From Mesorhizobium sp. (GTDB taxonomy: Bacteria > Pseudomonadota > Alphaproteobacteria > Rhizobiales > Rhizobiaceae): a stretch of DNA of 64,000 nt. Positions 1-10,169 of the stretch are shown here, one piece after another (the first letter of the stretch is position 1; the number at the start of each line of letters is the position of its first letter). Both the position numbers and the translations under genes were made by a program. The stretch lies in contig NZ_JANJTZ010000034.1 of the NCBI RefSeq assembly GCF_024710845.1, forward strand, positions 1 to 64,000, in the 5' to 3' direction. The notes beneath the pieces were generated by a model, which worked only from the letters and a program-made list of their open reading frames with translations, was not told where the DNA came from and did no database searches.

Positions 1-228
1 GTCGACATGCGCGTAGTGGCGCGCCGCCGTCTCGTATTCCACATGCGCCGTCGAGATCGTGATGCCGCGCGCCTTCTCCTCGGGCGCCGCGTCGATCTGG
101 TCGTAGCGCTTGTATTCACCGAAATACTTGGTGATCGCAGCTGTCAAAGACGTCTTGCCATGGTCAACGTGACCAATCGTTCCGATGTTCACATGCGGCT
201 TCGTCCGCTCAAACTTGCTCTTAGCCAT
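1..228 (-). CDS. tuf: Elongation factor Tu, N-terminal part (runs off the left edge)
   Basis: The first 76 codons of EF-Tu are read leftwards from an ATG at 226-228. The translation starts [19 protein letters not shown] and continues into the P-loop GHVDHGKT, then the switch I region with RGITIS. EF-Tu is the GTPase that delivers aminoacyl-tRNA to the ribosome. A good Shine-Dalgarno, AAGGAAGAG, lies just upstream. The remaining three quarters of the gene are outside the window. Rhizobia usually carry two tuf copies; without the downstream genes I cannot say which copy this is. The next gene to the right is divergent. Confidence 0.97.
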   Translation of the reverse strand, partial: MAKSKFERTKPHVNIGTIGHVDHGKTSLTAAITKYFGEYKRYDQIDAAPEEKARGITISTAHVEYETAARHYAHVD

Positions 229-547
229 CGTGCTCTTCCTTGGCGACTGTTGCGACGTTTCGGAGCCGGGCGATTAGCGGCAATGATCCGAAAACACAAG
301 CCCTTTCGACGCCCGGACGCCTGCCCGGTTGGCGGGATGCCGAGGCCGGCGAAAAGCGTTGCCGCAATTGGGCCGGACGAGCACCGCTTCGACCCGGCAT
401 GGCTCGATTTCGATTCAAAGGCGGGCCGGCGTCTCAACAATCCGGTTACCATAAACGGAATGGTAACGCTGCCCCCTTAGCTTCGGTCGACATGCGCGCG
501 GTGGCCTTTGCCGCGCAAGTCGCAACGAGAACACAAAGGGTGTAGCA
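229..547. other. Divergent intergenic region between tuf and the carboxypeptidase gene
   Basis: These 319 bases contain no convincing gene: reading frames here have no ribosome binding site and no recognisable protein. The region must hold the tuf promoter on the minus strand and the dac promoter on the plus strand. A weak tuf promoter candidate on the minus strand (TTGTGT, 17-base spacer, TAATCG, near 272-300) is far from consensus. I looked for a tRNA, because tRNA genes often sit near tuf, and did not find one that folds. Confidence 0.5.
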
Positions 548-1906
548 GTGAGTTTCGCGTTCTCCGGCCTGTGCACGACCGTCCGCCAATCCTTCCGTCC
601 CGTCCTTGGGCTGATCATCGCGGCAGCGGTGGCGACCATCGGCGCGACCGCCCCCTCTCTTGCCCAGTCCAAGAAGGCGGCCATCGTCATCGACGCCAAC
701 ACCGGCAAGACGCTCTATTCGTCGAGCGCCGATTCGTCGCGCTATCCGGCGTCGTTGACGAAGATGATGACGCTCTACATTACCTTCGAGGCCATGTCGG
801 CGGGTCGTATCTCCAGGGACACAAGGGTCGTCTTCTCGAAATACGCCTCCTCGCGCCCGCCGACCAAGCTCGGCGTCAAGGCCGGCGGCTCGATCACGGT
901 CGAACAGGCGATCCTCGGCCTCGTGACGAAGTCGGCGAATGACGCGGCGACCGCGCTCGGCGAACTGCTCGGCGGCTCCGAAGCGAACTTCGCCAGGATG
1001 ATGACGGCCAAGGCCCGCAAGCTCGGCATGAGCTCGACCACCTTCCGCAATGCGTCGGGCCTGCCCGATCCATCCCAGAAGACGACGGCGCGGGACATGG
1101 CGATCCTCGGCATGTCGCTGCGCGAGCATTATCCGAAATACTACTCCTACTTCTCGACGCGCTCCTTCGCCTTCGGCAAGGCGCGCATGCCCAACCACAA
1201 CAAGCTGCTCGGGCGGGTCAAGGGCGTCGACGGCATCAAGACCGGCTACACGCGCGCCTCCGGCTTCAATCTCGTCTCGTCGGTGAAGATCGGCGACCGC
1301 AAGATCGTCGCCGTCGTGATGGGCGGCGCCAGCGGCCGCAGCCGCGACGCGGAAATGGCCCGGCTGATCGAGACCTATATGCCGAAGGCGTCCAGCCGAG
1401 GCTCAAATCCGCTCGTCGCGGCACGGACGATCGAGCCGCAGGCGCCGATTGTGGCCTCGGTCGCCGCCCAGCCCTTCAAGGCGAAGAACGTCCCTGCCCC
1501 GGAGACGCGGCCGGAACCGGCCGTCGAAACGACCTATGCGCGTCCGACCGCCCGCCCCGCCGATCCGATCACCAACGCGGTCGCCAAGGCGGAAGTGGTC
1601 GAGGAAGTGAAGGTCGACGAGATGAAGACGGCCTCGGTGACACCGTCCGCGGCGCCGAAATCGGGCTGGGTGATCCAGGTCGGCTCGGTCGGCTCGGAAG
1701 CGGAAGCGCGCGCGCTTCTCGACAAGACCAGCGGCAAAGCGGCCCAGTTGCTGGCCTCGGCGGAGCCTTTCACCGAGCGTTTCCAGAAGGGCGGCACGAC
1801 CTACATCCGCGCCCGTTTCGGCGGCTTCGCAAGCCAGTCGACGGCCACCAAGACCTGCGCAGCGCTGAAGAAGAAGTCGATCTCCTGCTACGCCGTGCAG
1901 CAGTGA
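548..1906 (+). CDS. D-alanyl-D-alanine carboxypeptidase (PBP5/6 family) with C-terminal SPOR domain
   Basis: A 452-residue low-molecular-weight penicillin-binding protein that trims the terminal D-Ala from peptidoglycan stem peptides in the periplasm. An N-terminal hydrophobic signal segment spans about residues 18-40. The three active-site motifs are all present: SxxK (S69-K72, SLTK), SxN (S129-N131, SAN) and KTG (231-233). A proline-rich linker follows, then a SPOR domain from about residue 372 (GWVIQVGS) to the end. SPOR domains bind denuded glycan at the septum, so a division role is likely. The start is GTG at 548 behind AAAGGG. It is divergent from tuf. Confidence 0.93.
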   Translation: MSFAFSGLCTTVRQSFRPVLGLIIAAAVATIGATAPSLAQSKKAAIVIDANTGKTLYSSSADSSRYPASLTKMMTLYITFEAMSAGRISRDTRVVFSKYASSRPPTKLGVKAGGSITVEQAILGLVTKSANDAATALGELLGGSEANFARMMTAKARKLGMSSTTFRNASGLPDPSQKTTARDMAILGMSLREHYPKYYSYFSTRSFAFGKARMPNHNKLLGRVKGVDGIKTGYTRASGFNLVSSVKIGDRKIVAVVMGGASGRSRDAEMARLIETYMPKASSRGSNPLVAARTIEPQAPIVASVAAQPFKAKNVPAPETRPEPAVETTYARPTARPADPITNAVAKAEVVEEVKVDEMKTASVTPSAAPKSGWVIQVGSVGSEAEARALLDKTSGKAAQLLASAEPFTERFQKGGTTYIRARFGGFASQSTATKTCAALKKKSISCYAVQQ

Positions 1907-1954
1907 ATCCCTGAACCACAGGTATCTCCAGTCAAGTCACGTGTCGAAGGAGAG

Positions 1955-2647
1955 TTAGCCGTGCAGAGTGAGCAAAACGTCCCGGGCTTCGTCGATCCGC
2001 GCCGCAAGGAAGGACCTGCCGGCGAGATCGGAGTCCAGTCGCTTCACAAGGCGGCGATGCGCCTGGCGGATGTCCGCCGCACTGGCTCCCGGTTCAAGAC
2101 CAAGGATCTGGTAGGCTTCCTTCTCAGTCATGGCGCCCGCACCTGGCGTGCCAGTCTGCCCCGCACCGACGTGCGCGTCAGCGTCTACGCGCCAAGCGGG
2201 GAACCTGCCTTGAAGATACGCCTCAAGTAGGCGGACGCTGTCGGCGTCGGACATCAGTTCCGAGCGGAGCTTCGCCAGGGAGGGCAGATCGAGTTCGCTC
2301 AGTTCCCTACCCTCGAACCGTCCAGCAAGCACCAGCCCTTCGAGCGCACCGGTGGAATGGTCCAGCACCATCTCGAGGGCGGCCGACCGGACGATCGATT
2401 GGCGTGGCTTCGATGCCCATCGGCGCGGCCATGCGAACGTCACAAGCGCCCATACCGTGGCGATCCCGACCATAGGAAACCCGAGAACAGGCCTGCCGAT
2501 CGCCGTCAGCATTACGCCCGTCAGGCCAAGAGCGAGGGGACCGGCAATCCGCAGCGATACGGCCAGCCGCCGCGGGTCGGCAGTCAGCAGAAGCCGCCCG
2601 CCAAGGGCGACAAGTGCGACGAAGCCGAGGGCATAGAGCCAAATCAT
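1955..2647 (-). CDS. Membrane-anchored DnaJ-domain-like protein with a degenerate HPD motif
   Basis: About 230 residues from the ATG at 2647 (MIWLYALG). Two or three hydrophobic segments fill the first 75 residues. A soluble middle part follows, then a C-terminal J-like domain (EKEAYQILGLEPGAS ... DIRQAHRRLVKR). In this family the helix II-III loop normally reads LHPD; here it reads LDSD, so the His and Pro needed to stimulate Hsp70 are gone. An in-frame ATG at 2683 would add 12 residues, but the membrane segment right after 2647 favours the shorter form. Related proteins in rhizobia are annotated as DnaJ-domain proteins; their role is not established. Confidence 0.82.
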   Translation of the reverse strand: MIWLYALGFVALVALGGRLLLTADPRRLAVSLRIAGPLALGLTGVMLTAIGRPVLGFPMVGIATVWALVTFAWPRRWASKPRQSIVRSAALEMVLDHSTGALEGLVLAGRFEGRELSELDLPSLAKLRSELMSDADSVRLLEAYLQGRFPAWRVDADAHVGAGQTGTPGAGAMTEKEAYQILGLEPGASAADIRQAHRRLVKRLDSDLAGRSFLAARIDEARDVLLTLHG

Positions 2648-2767
2648 GGCGCAGCCGCCCGGCGCGCCCGGCCATTCCGCCACGCGCCGCCTGTCCCGCT
2701 ATCCGCAATCTCCGCGTCCATTCTGGGAAAATGCGGTCCGATCGCGACCGATTCAAGTCGGAAGGTC

Positions 2768-3703
2768 TCAGGTAACGAAAATATCGGGCATGGCGATCGG
2801 GCGACCGATGGTTTCGGCGTAGCGTTGCCGGGCTTCGGCCCGCTTGCGCCCCATCTCGTCGGCGGGCAGCCGCAGCGCCGCAACCAGTTGGCGGATCTCC
2901 TGCCGCGCCGACAGGTGCGACAGGGTCGGCCGGCCGCCCAGAACCCGCTCATCTAGGTCGTCGAGCGCGGTCAGCCCGACCGGAAAGAACTCGCGGAAGA
3001 TGACGCGCTCCGAAATGCCGTCGGCGATGCGGAAGCCGAGCTTCATCGACAGGTTGCGCAGGCAGGAGGCGACGCGCTGCTCGTTTCGCGAGGTGATGCT
3101 GGCCATGCGATTGCGCACCACCACCCAGTCGAGGATCGCATTGTCGGCCTGGCGCCGCTCGCGCCGGGCGTCGCGCACGGACGAGGCATATTGCGAGACG
3201 TCGAGAATTTCGTAGGTCACCGGGTCGATGCGGCCGAGCACATCGAAGTCGATGAAGCTGTCGTTCATCGGTGTGATCAGCGTATCGGCGATGCGGTGAG
3301 CGAGGCGGCTCAGGAACGTATCGGAGCCAGGCGTGTCGATAACGACGAAATCGTGCCTGCTCTCGACCTCGGCGAGACCGTCGGTCAGCTTACGGAACTC
3401 CTCCCCTTCCGCCTCGGTGATGCTTTCGCGCCGTGCCGGCGGCACGTGGAAATGCGCGGGAACGGGAAGCGGCACGCCCGAACTGCGCGACCAGCGCGCG
3501 CGGTTCTCGACATAGCGGGTGAGCGACAATTGCCGGCCGTCGAGGTCGACGGTAGCGACCGAACAGCCCTGCTTGAGAAGGGCAACCGCGACATGCATGG
3601 CGGTGGTCGATTTGCCGGAACCGCCCTTTTCGTTGCCGACGACGATCACGTGCGCCGGGCGCCGGGCGCCAACTGGCGAACCCCTGTAACTCGACAACAA
3701 CAT
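2768..3703 (-). CDS. mipZ: Division-plane positioning ATPase MipZ
   Basis: A 311-residue ParA/MinD-superfamily ATPase. The deviant Walker A GNEKGGSGKST lies at about residues 23-33. Further motifs are DLDGRQLSLTRYVENR, the Walker B-like FVVIDTPGSD, and NDSFIDFDVLG, all characteristic of MipZ. In Caulobacter MipZ forms a polar gradient through ParB and keeps FtsZ assembly at mid-cell; alphaproteobacteria use it in place of MinCD. The first 17 residues are non-conserved, so the true start may be slightly downstream. It precedes the J-like membrane protein on the same strand. Confidence 0.93.
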   Translation of the reverse strand: MLLSSYRGSPVGARRPAHVIVVGNEKGGSGKSTTAMHVAVALLKQGCSVATVDLDGRQLSLTRYVENRARWSRSSGVPLPVPAHFHVPPARRESITEAEGEEFRKLTDGLAEVESRHDFVVIDTPGSDTFLSRLAHRIADTLITPMNDSFIDFDVLGRIDPVTYEILDVSQYASSVRDARRERRQADNAILDWVVVRNRMASITSRNEQRVASCLRNLSMKLGFRIADGISERVIFREFFPVGLTALDDLDERVLGGRPTLSHLSARQEIRQLVAALRLPADEMGRKRAEARQRYAETIGRPIAMPDIFVT

Positions 3704-3815
3704 GACAATACTCCACGCCCGAATTCACCATGCGTCCAGTCGCTTATGGTTTCAATCCGGTAAATGGAGCGAAAGCCGTCTTTCGCGGCTTAAGGTTAAG
3801 TGCAAAGGATAAAGT

Positions 3816-4253
3816 CTAGAGGAGACCCAGATTGGCCAGTTCGGAGCGCAGGTCCGGCGGGAGAACCTGCCATCCCGCCGAATCGGCGGAAAGATCTCCC
3901 GGCGCGTCGGCCGCGGTCAGGTAGCGCCAGCCCTGGAAGGCGCGGCGCGGCTGCCAGTGCGTGCGCACCACCGTCGGCTCGAGCACCAGGTGACAGCGCG
4001 AGATGCCGTCATCGTCGGTGAAGGGACGGATCTCGGTGAGCCGCTGCCGGCACTGCACATTGCCTTTGATGACCCAGTAGAGCGAGCCGCCGTCGACGAG
4101 TTCGGCGCCTCTGGTCGGCATCATCCGGGTGGTATGGAACTGCTCGGCCGGCAAGCCGCGCGCGCGCGCTTCGGCCAGCCGCTCCCCGATCCATTCCTCG
4201 AGGTCCTCGACGCTTTCGGCGCCGACACAGAGCTTGATCAGGTTGAGCGACAT
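3816..4253 (-). CDS. DUF1489 family protein
   Basis: A 145-residue soluble protein matching the alphaproteobacterial DUF1489 family. Recognisable conserved stretches are LIKLCVGAESVEDL at the N terminus, TRMMPTRGAEL and GSLYWVIKG in the middle, then HLVLEPTVVRTHWQPRRAFQGWRYL near the end. No enzymatic motif, signal peptide or membrane segment is visible, and the function of the family is unknown. It lies 66 bases downstream of the L-serine dehydratase gene on the same strand and may be cotranscribed with it. Confidence 0.88.
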   Translation of the reverse strand: MSLNLIKLCVGAESVEDLEEWIGERLAEARARGLPAEQFHTTRMMPTRGAELVDGGSLYWVIKGNVQCRQRLTEIRPFTDDDGISRCHLVLEPTVVRTHWQPRRAFQGWRYLTAADAPGDLSADSAGWQVLPPDLRSELANLGLL

Positions 4254-4319
4254 CGTTCTGAGGTAGGCGCTTGCGCCCGGGCGGTCAACGCAGTGGCGAC
4301 TTGTCCACAGCCCGCAGGC

Positions 4320-5720
<1,401 letters not shown>

Positions 5721-5832
5721 CAGCGCGATCCCGGTGCCCGAGATAGCACTTCTGCGTGGTTCGCGTCTCGATTTCTCACCGCTGGCCGACCTCGGAAGGT
5801 CCGGCTACGACATGGGGCAAGGTTGGACGGGG

Positions 5833-5961
5833 TCAGCCCGCGGCCACGACCGCAGCGGTGTCGGCGCCGCCGATCAGCCAGGCCAGAAGAATGATGAATG
5901 CAAAACCCGCGACTGCTTTGGCGGCGACGCCCCAGCAGGATTTTTGAACGATTTCGTCCAT
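5833..5961 (-). CDS. Small single-pass membrane protein (42 aa)
   Basis: From the ATG at 5961 the frame gives MDEIVQKSCWGVAAKAVAG, then a hydrophobic stretch FAFIILLAWLIGG of about 20 residues and a short alanine-rich end. The start is chosen because AGGA lies six bases upstream; a longer frame to 6069 adds a basic, low-complexity stretch and is less likely. I do not recognise a family. It sits alone between the divergent sdaA and DUF599 genes. Confidence 0.5.
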   Translation of the reverse strand: MDEIVQKSCWGVAAKAVAGFAFIILLAWLIGGADTAAVVAAG

Positions 5962-6245
5962 GATGTCCTGTGTCCGCTGGCGGGTCATCCGGCGCGCCGT
6001 CTGGGGCGCTATCCATCCCGCCGTTCTCGGCTGCCTTTTACTTCGGCGGAAATCCTTTCGCAATTGCAAAATGAGGCGAAATCGCGGCCAGCTTCCCTAG
6101 AGGAACGTTAGCCGTTGGAATTTGTCATTATTTTTCATCCGGTTAGGAGAATAGCGCCGGTTAACAACGTGTGAAGGGAGTTGGCAAAATTGCGGCAACC
6201 TCCCGCGATGCGACAGATTCGTGCGGTTTCCCTCGCCACGGGGAC

Positions 6246-6959
6246 ATGATCATATCGGCCATGTTGCTCGAATCGCTTCACCTCAAGCCCGCCGACGCCG
6301 CCGCGCTTGCCTTCTTCATCGCCGCCTGGGTGGTGTTTTCGTTCGCAGCCGCCGGGCGTCTGTCGCGGCGAACCACGCTTACCCAGGCCATGAACCGCCA
6401 GCGCGAGGAGTGGATGCGGACCATGGCGCGGCGGGAGCTTCGCATGATCGACACGGGCATCATGGCCGGGCTGCAGCAGGGGACCGCCTTCTTCGCATCG
6501 TCCTCGATCTTTGCGATCGGCGGCTGTCTCGCCCTGCTCGGCGCCTCGGACCAGGTCATGACCGTGCTCGGCGACCTCCCCTTCGGCACGGTCACGTCAC
6601 GCGCCGAATTCGAGCTCAAGGTGCTCGGCCTCGCCGTGATCCTCTCCTATTCCTTCTTCAAGTTCGGCTGGGCCTACCGGCTGTTCAACTATTGCTCGAT
6701 CCTCATCGGCGCGGTCCCGGTCATCAAGGACGAGAGCCGCGAAGGGCACGACACGGCCAAGGCGATCACGCGGGCGGCACGGATGAACGTGCTCGCCGGC
6801 GGACATTTCAACGCCGGGCTGCGCGGCATCTTCTTCTCGCTCGGCTATCTCGGCTGGTTCATCGGCCCGGCCGTCTTCGCCGCCACGACCATCTTCGTCT
6901 TCATCGTGCTTTTGCGGCGGCAGTTCTTTTCCGCTGCGCGGTCGGCCGTCATCGACTGA
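6246..6959 (+). CDS. DUF599 family membrane protein
   Basis: About 237 residues from the ATG at 6246. Four hydrophobic helices are visible: one near the N terminus (AAALAFFIAAWVVFSFA), one around FFASSSIFAIGGCLALLG, one at VLGLAVILSYSFFKFGWAYR and one at the C terminus (GPAVFAATTIFVFIVLL). The RLFNYCSILIGA stretch and the FKFGWAYRLFNY signature match DUF599, a widespread bacterial membrane family of unknown function. In-frame starts at 6171 and 6261 are possible; the ribosome binding site is weak for all of them. Confidence 0.8.
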   Translation: MIISAMLLESLHLKPADAAALAFFIAAWVVFSFAAAGRLSRRTTLTQAMNRQREEWMRTMARRELRMIDTGIMAGLQQGTAFFASSSIFAIGGCLALLGASDQVMTVLGDLPFGTVTSRAEFELKVLGLAVILSYSFFKFGWAYRLFNYCSILIGAVPVIKDESREGHDTAKAITRAARMNVLAGGHFNAGLRGIFFSLGYLGWFIGPAVFAATTIFVFIVLLRRQFFSAARSAVID

Positions 6960-7026
6960 AGGGAACCGTAGTTGCGCCTGCGTCGTTGTCGTGACTGCAA
7001 AGTCGGCAACACGCAAGGAGTCTTAC

Positions 7027-7104
7027 ATGCTTCGCGGTCTCGCGCTCTGGATGCTTGGAATCCCGATCCCGATCATCATCCTGCTCTGGCTCTTCCTCGA
7101 CTGA
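7027..7104 (+). CDS. Tiny hydrophobic protein (25 aa)
   Basis: An ATG at 7027 preceded by a strong AAGGAG at the right spacing opens a 25-codon frame: MLRGLALWMLGIPIPIIILL then WLFLD and TGA. It is almost entirely one membrane helix with a central GIPIP kink. It follows the DUF599 gene by 67 bases on the same strand. Very small proteins of this kind are common in rhizobial genomes and are usually left unannotated. The strong ribosome binding site is the main support; no function can be given. Confidence 0.6.
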   Translation: MLRGLALWMLGIPIPIIILLWLFLD

Positions 7105-7107
7105 GGT

Positions 7108-7899
7108 TCACGGCGACGGGAAGGGTTCGTCGATCCGGCCCGACAGCCAATAGGCGATCAGGCCGATCCATTCGCGGATGCCGAGCGTGGCGGTCTGCAG
7201 CGAATCGACCGGATTGTCGACGAACAGGTTAATCCCCTCCTTGCCGCTCGTGCGATAGTCGATAGGCCACGGCGTCACCGGGAACTCCGCCTTGCGGAAG
7301 AGCGCCATGGACCGGGGCATGTGAAACGCCGACGTCACCAGCAGCCAGGCCTCGCCCGGCGCCGGCGTGACGAGTTCCTTGGTGAAGAGCGCATTCTCGT
7401 AGGTATTGCGAGACTTCCCTTCCAGGATGAGCCGGTCGCGCGTCACGCCGAGCGCCTCGAACAACCGGACGGAAGTGGATGCGTCATCCTCGCCCTCCAG
7501 CATCAGGGCGCCGCTGCCGCCGGAAATGACGATCCTGGCCTCGGGATAGCGGCGTGCGAGTGCTGCCGCCTCGACATAGCGGTCGCCGCCGGAATTCAGC
7601 TCGTAGCCGCCGCGCACGAGGTTGATCCCGCCCTCAAAGCCGCCGCCGAGGACAACGATGCCGGCGACCCGCTCAGGCAGCGGCGGTCTCGGGAAACGAT
7701 TTTCCAGCGGCGTGACCAGCATCGCGCCGAACGAGGTCCAGACGCAGAGGAAGAGCCAGAACGCCGCCGTCCCGAACAGAGCGACCGCCGTCCGGCGCCA
7801 CCTCACGGCGAGGAGCGCCAGTCCCGCGAGCAGCAGGATGATCGAGAGATTGACCGGCTGGACGGCGAACCAGAAGAGTTTCGAGAGGACGAAGAACAT
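7108..7899 (-). CDS. YdcF/ElyC family (DUF218) envelope protein
   Basis: A 263-residue protein with two N-terminal membrane helices (about residues 10-60), followed by a DUF218 domain beginning at VAGIVVLGGG. Conserved family motifs are ARIVISGGSG, SRNTYENA and LLVTSAFHMPRSMALF. DUF218 proteins include SanA, ElyC and YdcF; some act in envelope or peptidoglycan integrity, but the biochemical activity is not settled. The gene ends three bases from the tiny convergent frame at 7027-7104 and lies just downstream of gatA on the same strand. Confidence 0.88.
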   Translation of the reverse strand: MFFVLSKLFWFAVQPVNLSIILLLAGLALLAVRWRRTAVALFGTAAFWLFLCVWTSFGAMLVTPLENRFPRPPLPERVAGIVVLGGGFEGGINLVRGGYELNSGGDRYVEAAALARRYPEARIVISGGSGALMLEGEDDASTSVRLFEALGVTRDRLILEGKSRNTYENALFTKELVTPAPGEAWLLVTSAFHMPRSMALFRKAEFPVTPWPIDYRTSGKEGINLFVDNPVDSLQTATLGIREWIGLIAYWLSGRIDEPFPSP

Positions 7900-7919
7900 C
7901 GTTCAGCGCCCTCCCCGCC

Positions 7920-9419
7920 TCACCACCACTTCTGCGGCTCGAACCGTCCCGCCGCCTGCTCGATCACATGCGCGGCGCGGAACAGCGTCTCCTCGTCGAA
8001 CGGCCGCCCGATCAGCTGCAGGCCGAGCGGCAGGCCGTTGGCGTCGACGCCGGCCGGCACGGCGATGCCCGGCAGGCCGGCCATATTAACGGTCACGGTG
8101 AAGATATCGTTGAGGTACATCTTCACCGGATCCGCGGCCATGTCCTCGTCGGCGATGCCGAAAGCGGCCGACGGCGTCGCCGGTGTGAGGATCGCGTCGA
8201 TGCCGTCGCGATAGGCGTTCTCAAAGTCGCGCTTGATCAGCGTGCGGACCTTCTGCGCCTGGACGTAGTAGGCGTCGTAATAGCCGGCCGACAGGACATA
8301 GGTGCCGATCATGATGCGGCGCTTGACCTCGCGGCCGAAACCCTCGGCGCGGGTCTTCTCGTACATGTCGACGATGTCCTTGCCCGGCACGCGCAGGCCG
8401 TAACGCACGCCGTCATAGCGGGCGAGGTTGGACGAGGCCTCCGCGGGTGCGACGATGTAATAGGCGGGCAGCGCGTATTTCGTGTGCGGCAGCGAGATGT
8501 CGACGATCTCGGCGCCCGCCGCGCGCAGCCATTCGATGCCCTGCTTCCACAGTTTTTCGATCTCGTCGGGCATGCCGTCGACGCGGTATTCGCGCGGAAT
8601 GCCGATCTTCATGCCCTTCATCGACTGGCCGAGCGCTGCCTCGTAGTCCGGCACGGGACGATCGACCGAGGTCGTGTCCTTGGCATCGACCGATGCCATC
8701 GACTTCAAAAGGATCGCGGCGTCGCGCACGTCGCGCGCGATCGGGCCGGCCTGGTCGAGCGACGAGGCGAAGGCGACGATGCCCCAGCGCGACACGCGGC
8801 CATAGGTCGGCTTGATGCCGACCGTGCCGGTGAAGGCGGCCGGCTGGCGGATCGAGCCGCCGGTGTCGGTGGCAGTCGCCCCGGCGCAGAGCCAGGCGGC
8901 GACGGCCGCCGCCGAACCGCCCGAGGAGCCGCCGGGCACCAGCTGCTTGTTGTCGGCCTTTCCGACGCCGTTGGCGCCGCGGCGCCAGGGGTTCACGACC
9001 GGCCCGTAGTAGGACGTCTCGTTGGACGAGCCCATGGCGAACTCGTCCATGTTGAGCTTGCCCAGCATGACCGCGCCATCGGCCCAGAGATTGGCCGTGA
9101 CGGTCGATTCATATTCCGGCTTGAACCCGTCGAGGATGTGGCTCGCGGCCTGCGTGTGGAAGCCCTTCGTCGCGAACAGATCCTTGATGCCGAGCGGGAT
9201 GCCTTCGAGTGCGCCGCCCTCACCCTTCGCCAGCCTGGCATCCGAAGCGGCCGCCATCTCGCGCGCCTTGTCGTGCGTGACTGCGACATAGGCGTTGAAG
9301 TGCGGGTTCGCTGCGTCGATAGCCGCGAGATAGGCGTCGGCTAGTTCGGCGGCGGTGAACTCCTTCGCCTTGAGGCGAGCGCGCGCTTCGGCGATCGTGA
9401 GATGAGTCAGGTCGGTCAT
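7920..9419 (-). CDS. gatA: Glutamyl-tRNA(Gln)/aspartyl-tRNA(Asn) amidotransferase subunit A
   Basis: A 499-residue amidase-signature protein. GatCAB converts misacylated Glu-tRNA(Gln) or Asp-tRNA(Asn) to the correct amide form; GatA releases ammonia from glutamine. The Ser-cisSer-Lys triad is visible: Lys in [10 protein letters not shown], and the two serines in the glycine/serine-rich [14 protein letters not shown] segment and [13 protein letters not shown]. It lies downstream of gatC on the same strand with a 49-base gap. gatB is not in the window. Confidence 0.97.
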   Translation of the reverse strand: MTDLTHLTIAEARARLKAKEFTAAELADAYLAAIDAANPHFNAYVAVTHDKAREMAAASDARLAKGEGGALEGIPLGIKDLFATKGFHTQAASHILDGFKPEYESTVTANLWADGAVMLGKLNMDEFAMGSSNETSYYGPVVNPWRRGANGVGKADNKQLVPGGSSGGSAAAVAAWLCAGATATDTGGSIRQPAAFTGTVGIKPTYGRVSRWGIVAFASSLDQAGPIARDVRDAAILLKSMASVDAKDTTSVDRPVPDYEAALGQSMKGMKIGIPREYRVDGMPDEIEKLWKQGIEWLRAAGAEIVDISLPHTKYALPAYYIVAPAEASSNLARYDGVRYGLRVPGKDIVDMYEKTRAEGFGREVKRRIMIGTYVLSAGYYDAYYVQAQKVRTLIKRDFENAYRDGIDAILTPATPSAAFGIADEDMAADPVKMYLNDIFTVTVNMAGLPGIAVPAGVDANGLPLGLQLIGRPFDEETLFRAAHVIEQAAGRFEPQKWW

Positions 9420-9468
9420 CTTTGGTCCGTTCTGCGGTAAAAAAGCGGAGCGTTCGCGCGGAGGAAAT

Positions 9469-9756
9469 CTACTCCACGACCTTCGGCACCAGGAAGAAAT
9501 TCTCCGCCGTCGCCGGCGCGTTGGAGACGATCCGGTCGGCGATACCGCCGTCGGTCACCATGTCCTCACGCTTCTTCATCAGCATCGGGGTTACAGACGT
9601 CATCGGCTCGATGCCGGACACGTCGACCTCGCCGAGCTGCTCGACGAAGCCGAGGATCGTGTTGAGCTCGCCGGTCATGCGTTCGGCATCATCCCCGTTG
9701 ACCGCGATGCGGGCAAGGTGGGCGACGCGTTTGACGGTGGCGAGATCGACGGACAT
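9469..9756 (-). CDS. gatC: Glutamyl-tRNA(Gln)/aspartyl-tRNA(Asn) amidotransferase subunit C
   Basis: A 95-residue protein, the usual GatC length. It starts [19 protein letters not shown] and contains [15 protein letters not shown] and the conserved [11 protein letters not shown] segment. GatC wraps around the GatA-GatB interface and stabilises the complex. It is the promoter-proximal gene of a gatC-gatA unit on the minus strand. Confidence 0.96.
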   Translation of the reverse strand: MSVDLATVKRVAHLARIAVNGDDAERMTGELNTILGFVEQLGEVDVSGIEPMTSVTPMLMKKREDMVTDGGIADRIVSNAPATAENFFLVPKVVE

Positions 9757-9884
9757 GGATGCGCTCCGGGAGGGCGGACAGGCGAAACCGCGCTATACCG
9801 CCCGCCCTTCCGCGGCGCAACACTTGACGGCAAAGGGTGACCGCGCGGCTTCGAGGTGAATTGCTTCGGACGCTCCTTCGCGAT

Positions 9885-9904
9885 ATGTAGGCACTTACCT
9901 ACAT
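9885..9904. promoter_or_regulatory. Palindromic operator of the toxin-antitoxin operon
   Basis: A perfect 7-base inverted repeat, ATGTAGG-N6-CCTACAT, lies immediately in front of the antitoxin ribosome binding site (GGAGG at 9905-9909). Phd/YefM antitoxins repress their own operons by binding short palindromes overlapping the promoter. The position and symmetry make this the likely autoregulatory operator. Seen directly as a repeat; the binding role is inferred. Confidence 0.7.
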
Positions 9905-9914
9905 GGAGGTCACG

Positions 9915-10169
9915 ATGACCATCACCACCCTGTCTAGCCGCGAACTGAACCATGACGTGAGCAGCGCGAAAAAAGCGGCGCAGAAAGGCCCCGTGGTCAT
10001 CACCGATCGAGGCAAACCTTCACATGTCCTGATGACCTATGGCGATTTCCAGCGGCTTACCGGCAAGCGCCGCCATCTCACGGAAAGTCTTGCCATGCCC
10101 GGACTGTCGAAGATCGATCTCGATGCGACGCGAATCGAGATCGAACCGCGGCAGGTCGATCTGTCGTGA
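9915..10169 (+). CDS. Phd/YefM-type antitoxin
   Basis: An 84-residue antitoxin of the type II Phd/YefM family. The N-terminal part TTLSSRELNHDVSSAKKAA is followed by GPVVITDRGKPSHVLMTYGDFQRLTG, the hallmark of the fold. The C-terminal tail, which neutralises the toxin, contains EIEPRQVDL. The start at 9915 is chosen because GGAGG sits five bases upstream; the ATG at 9903 lies inside the operator and would place the ribosome binding site within the coding sequence. It overlaps the toxin start. Confidence 0.9.
   Translation: MTITTLSSRELNHDVSSAKKAAQKGPVVITDRGKPSHVLMTYGDFQRLTGKRRHLTESLAMPGLSKIDLDATRIEIEPRQVDLS

Noticed and set aside
229-547. A tRNA gene in the tuf-dac interval
   Set aside because: A TTCGATTC stretch looked like a T-loop, but no cloverleaf with acceptor and anticodon stems could be formed.
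1961-2230. A plus-strand frame with a good-looking AAGGAG and GTG start
   Set aside because: It lies entirely antisense to the J-like membrane protein, resembles no family, and its composition mirrors the opposite strand.
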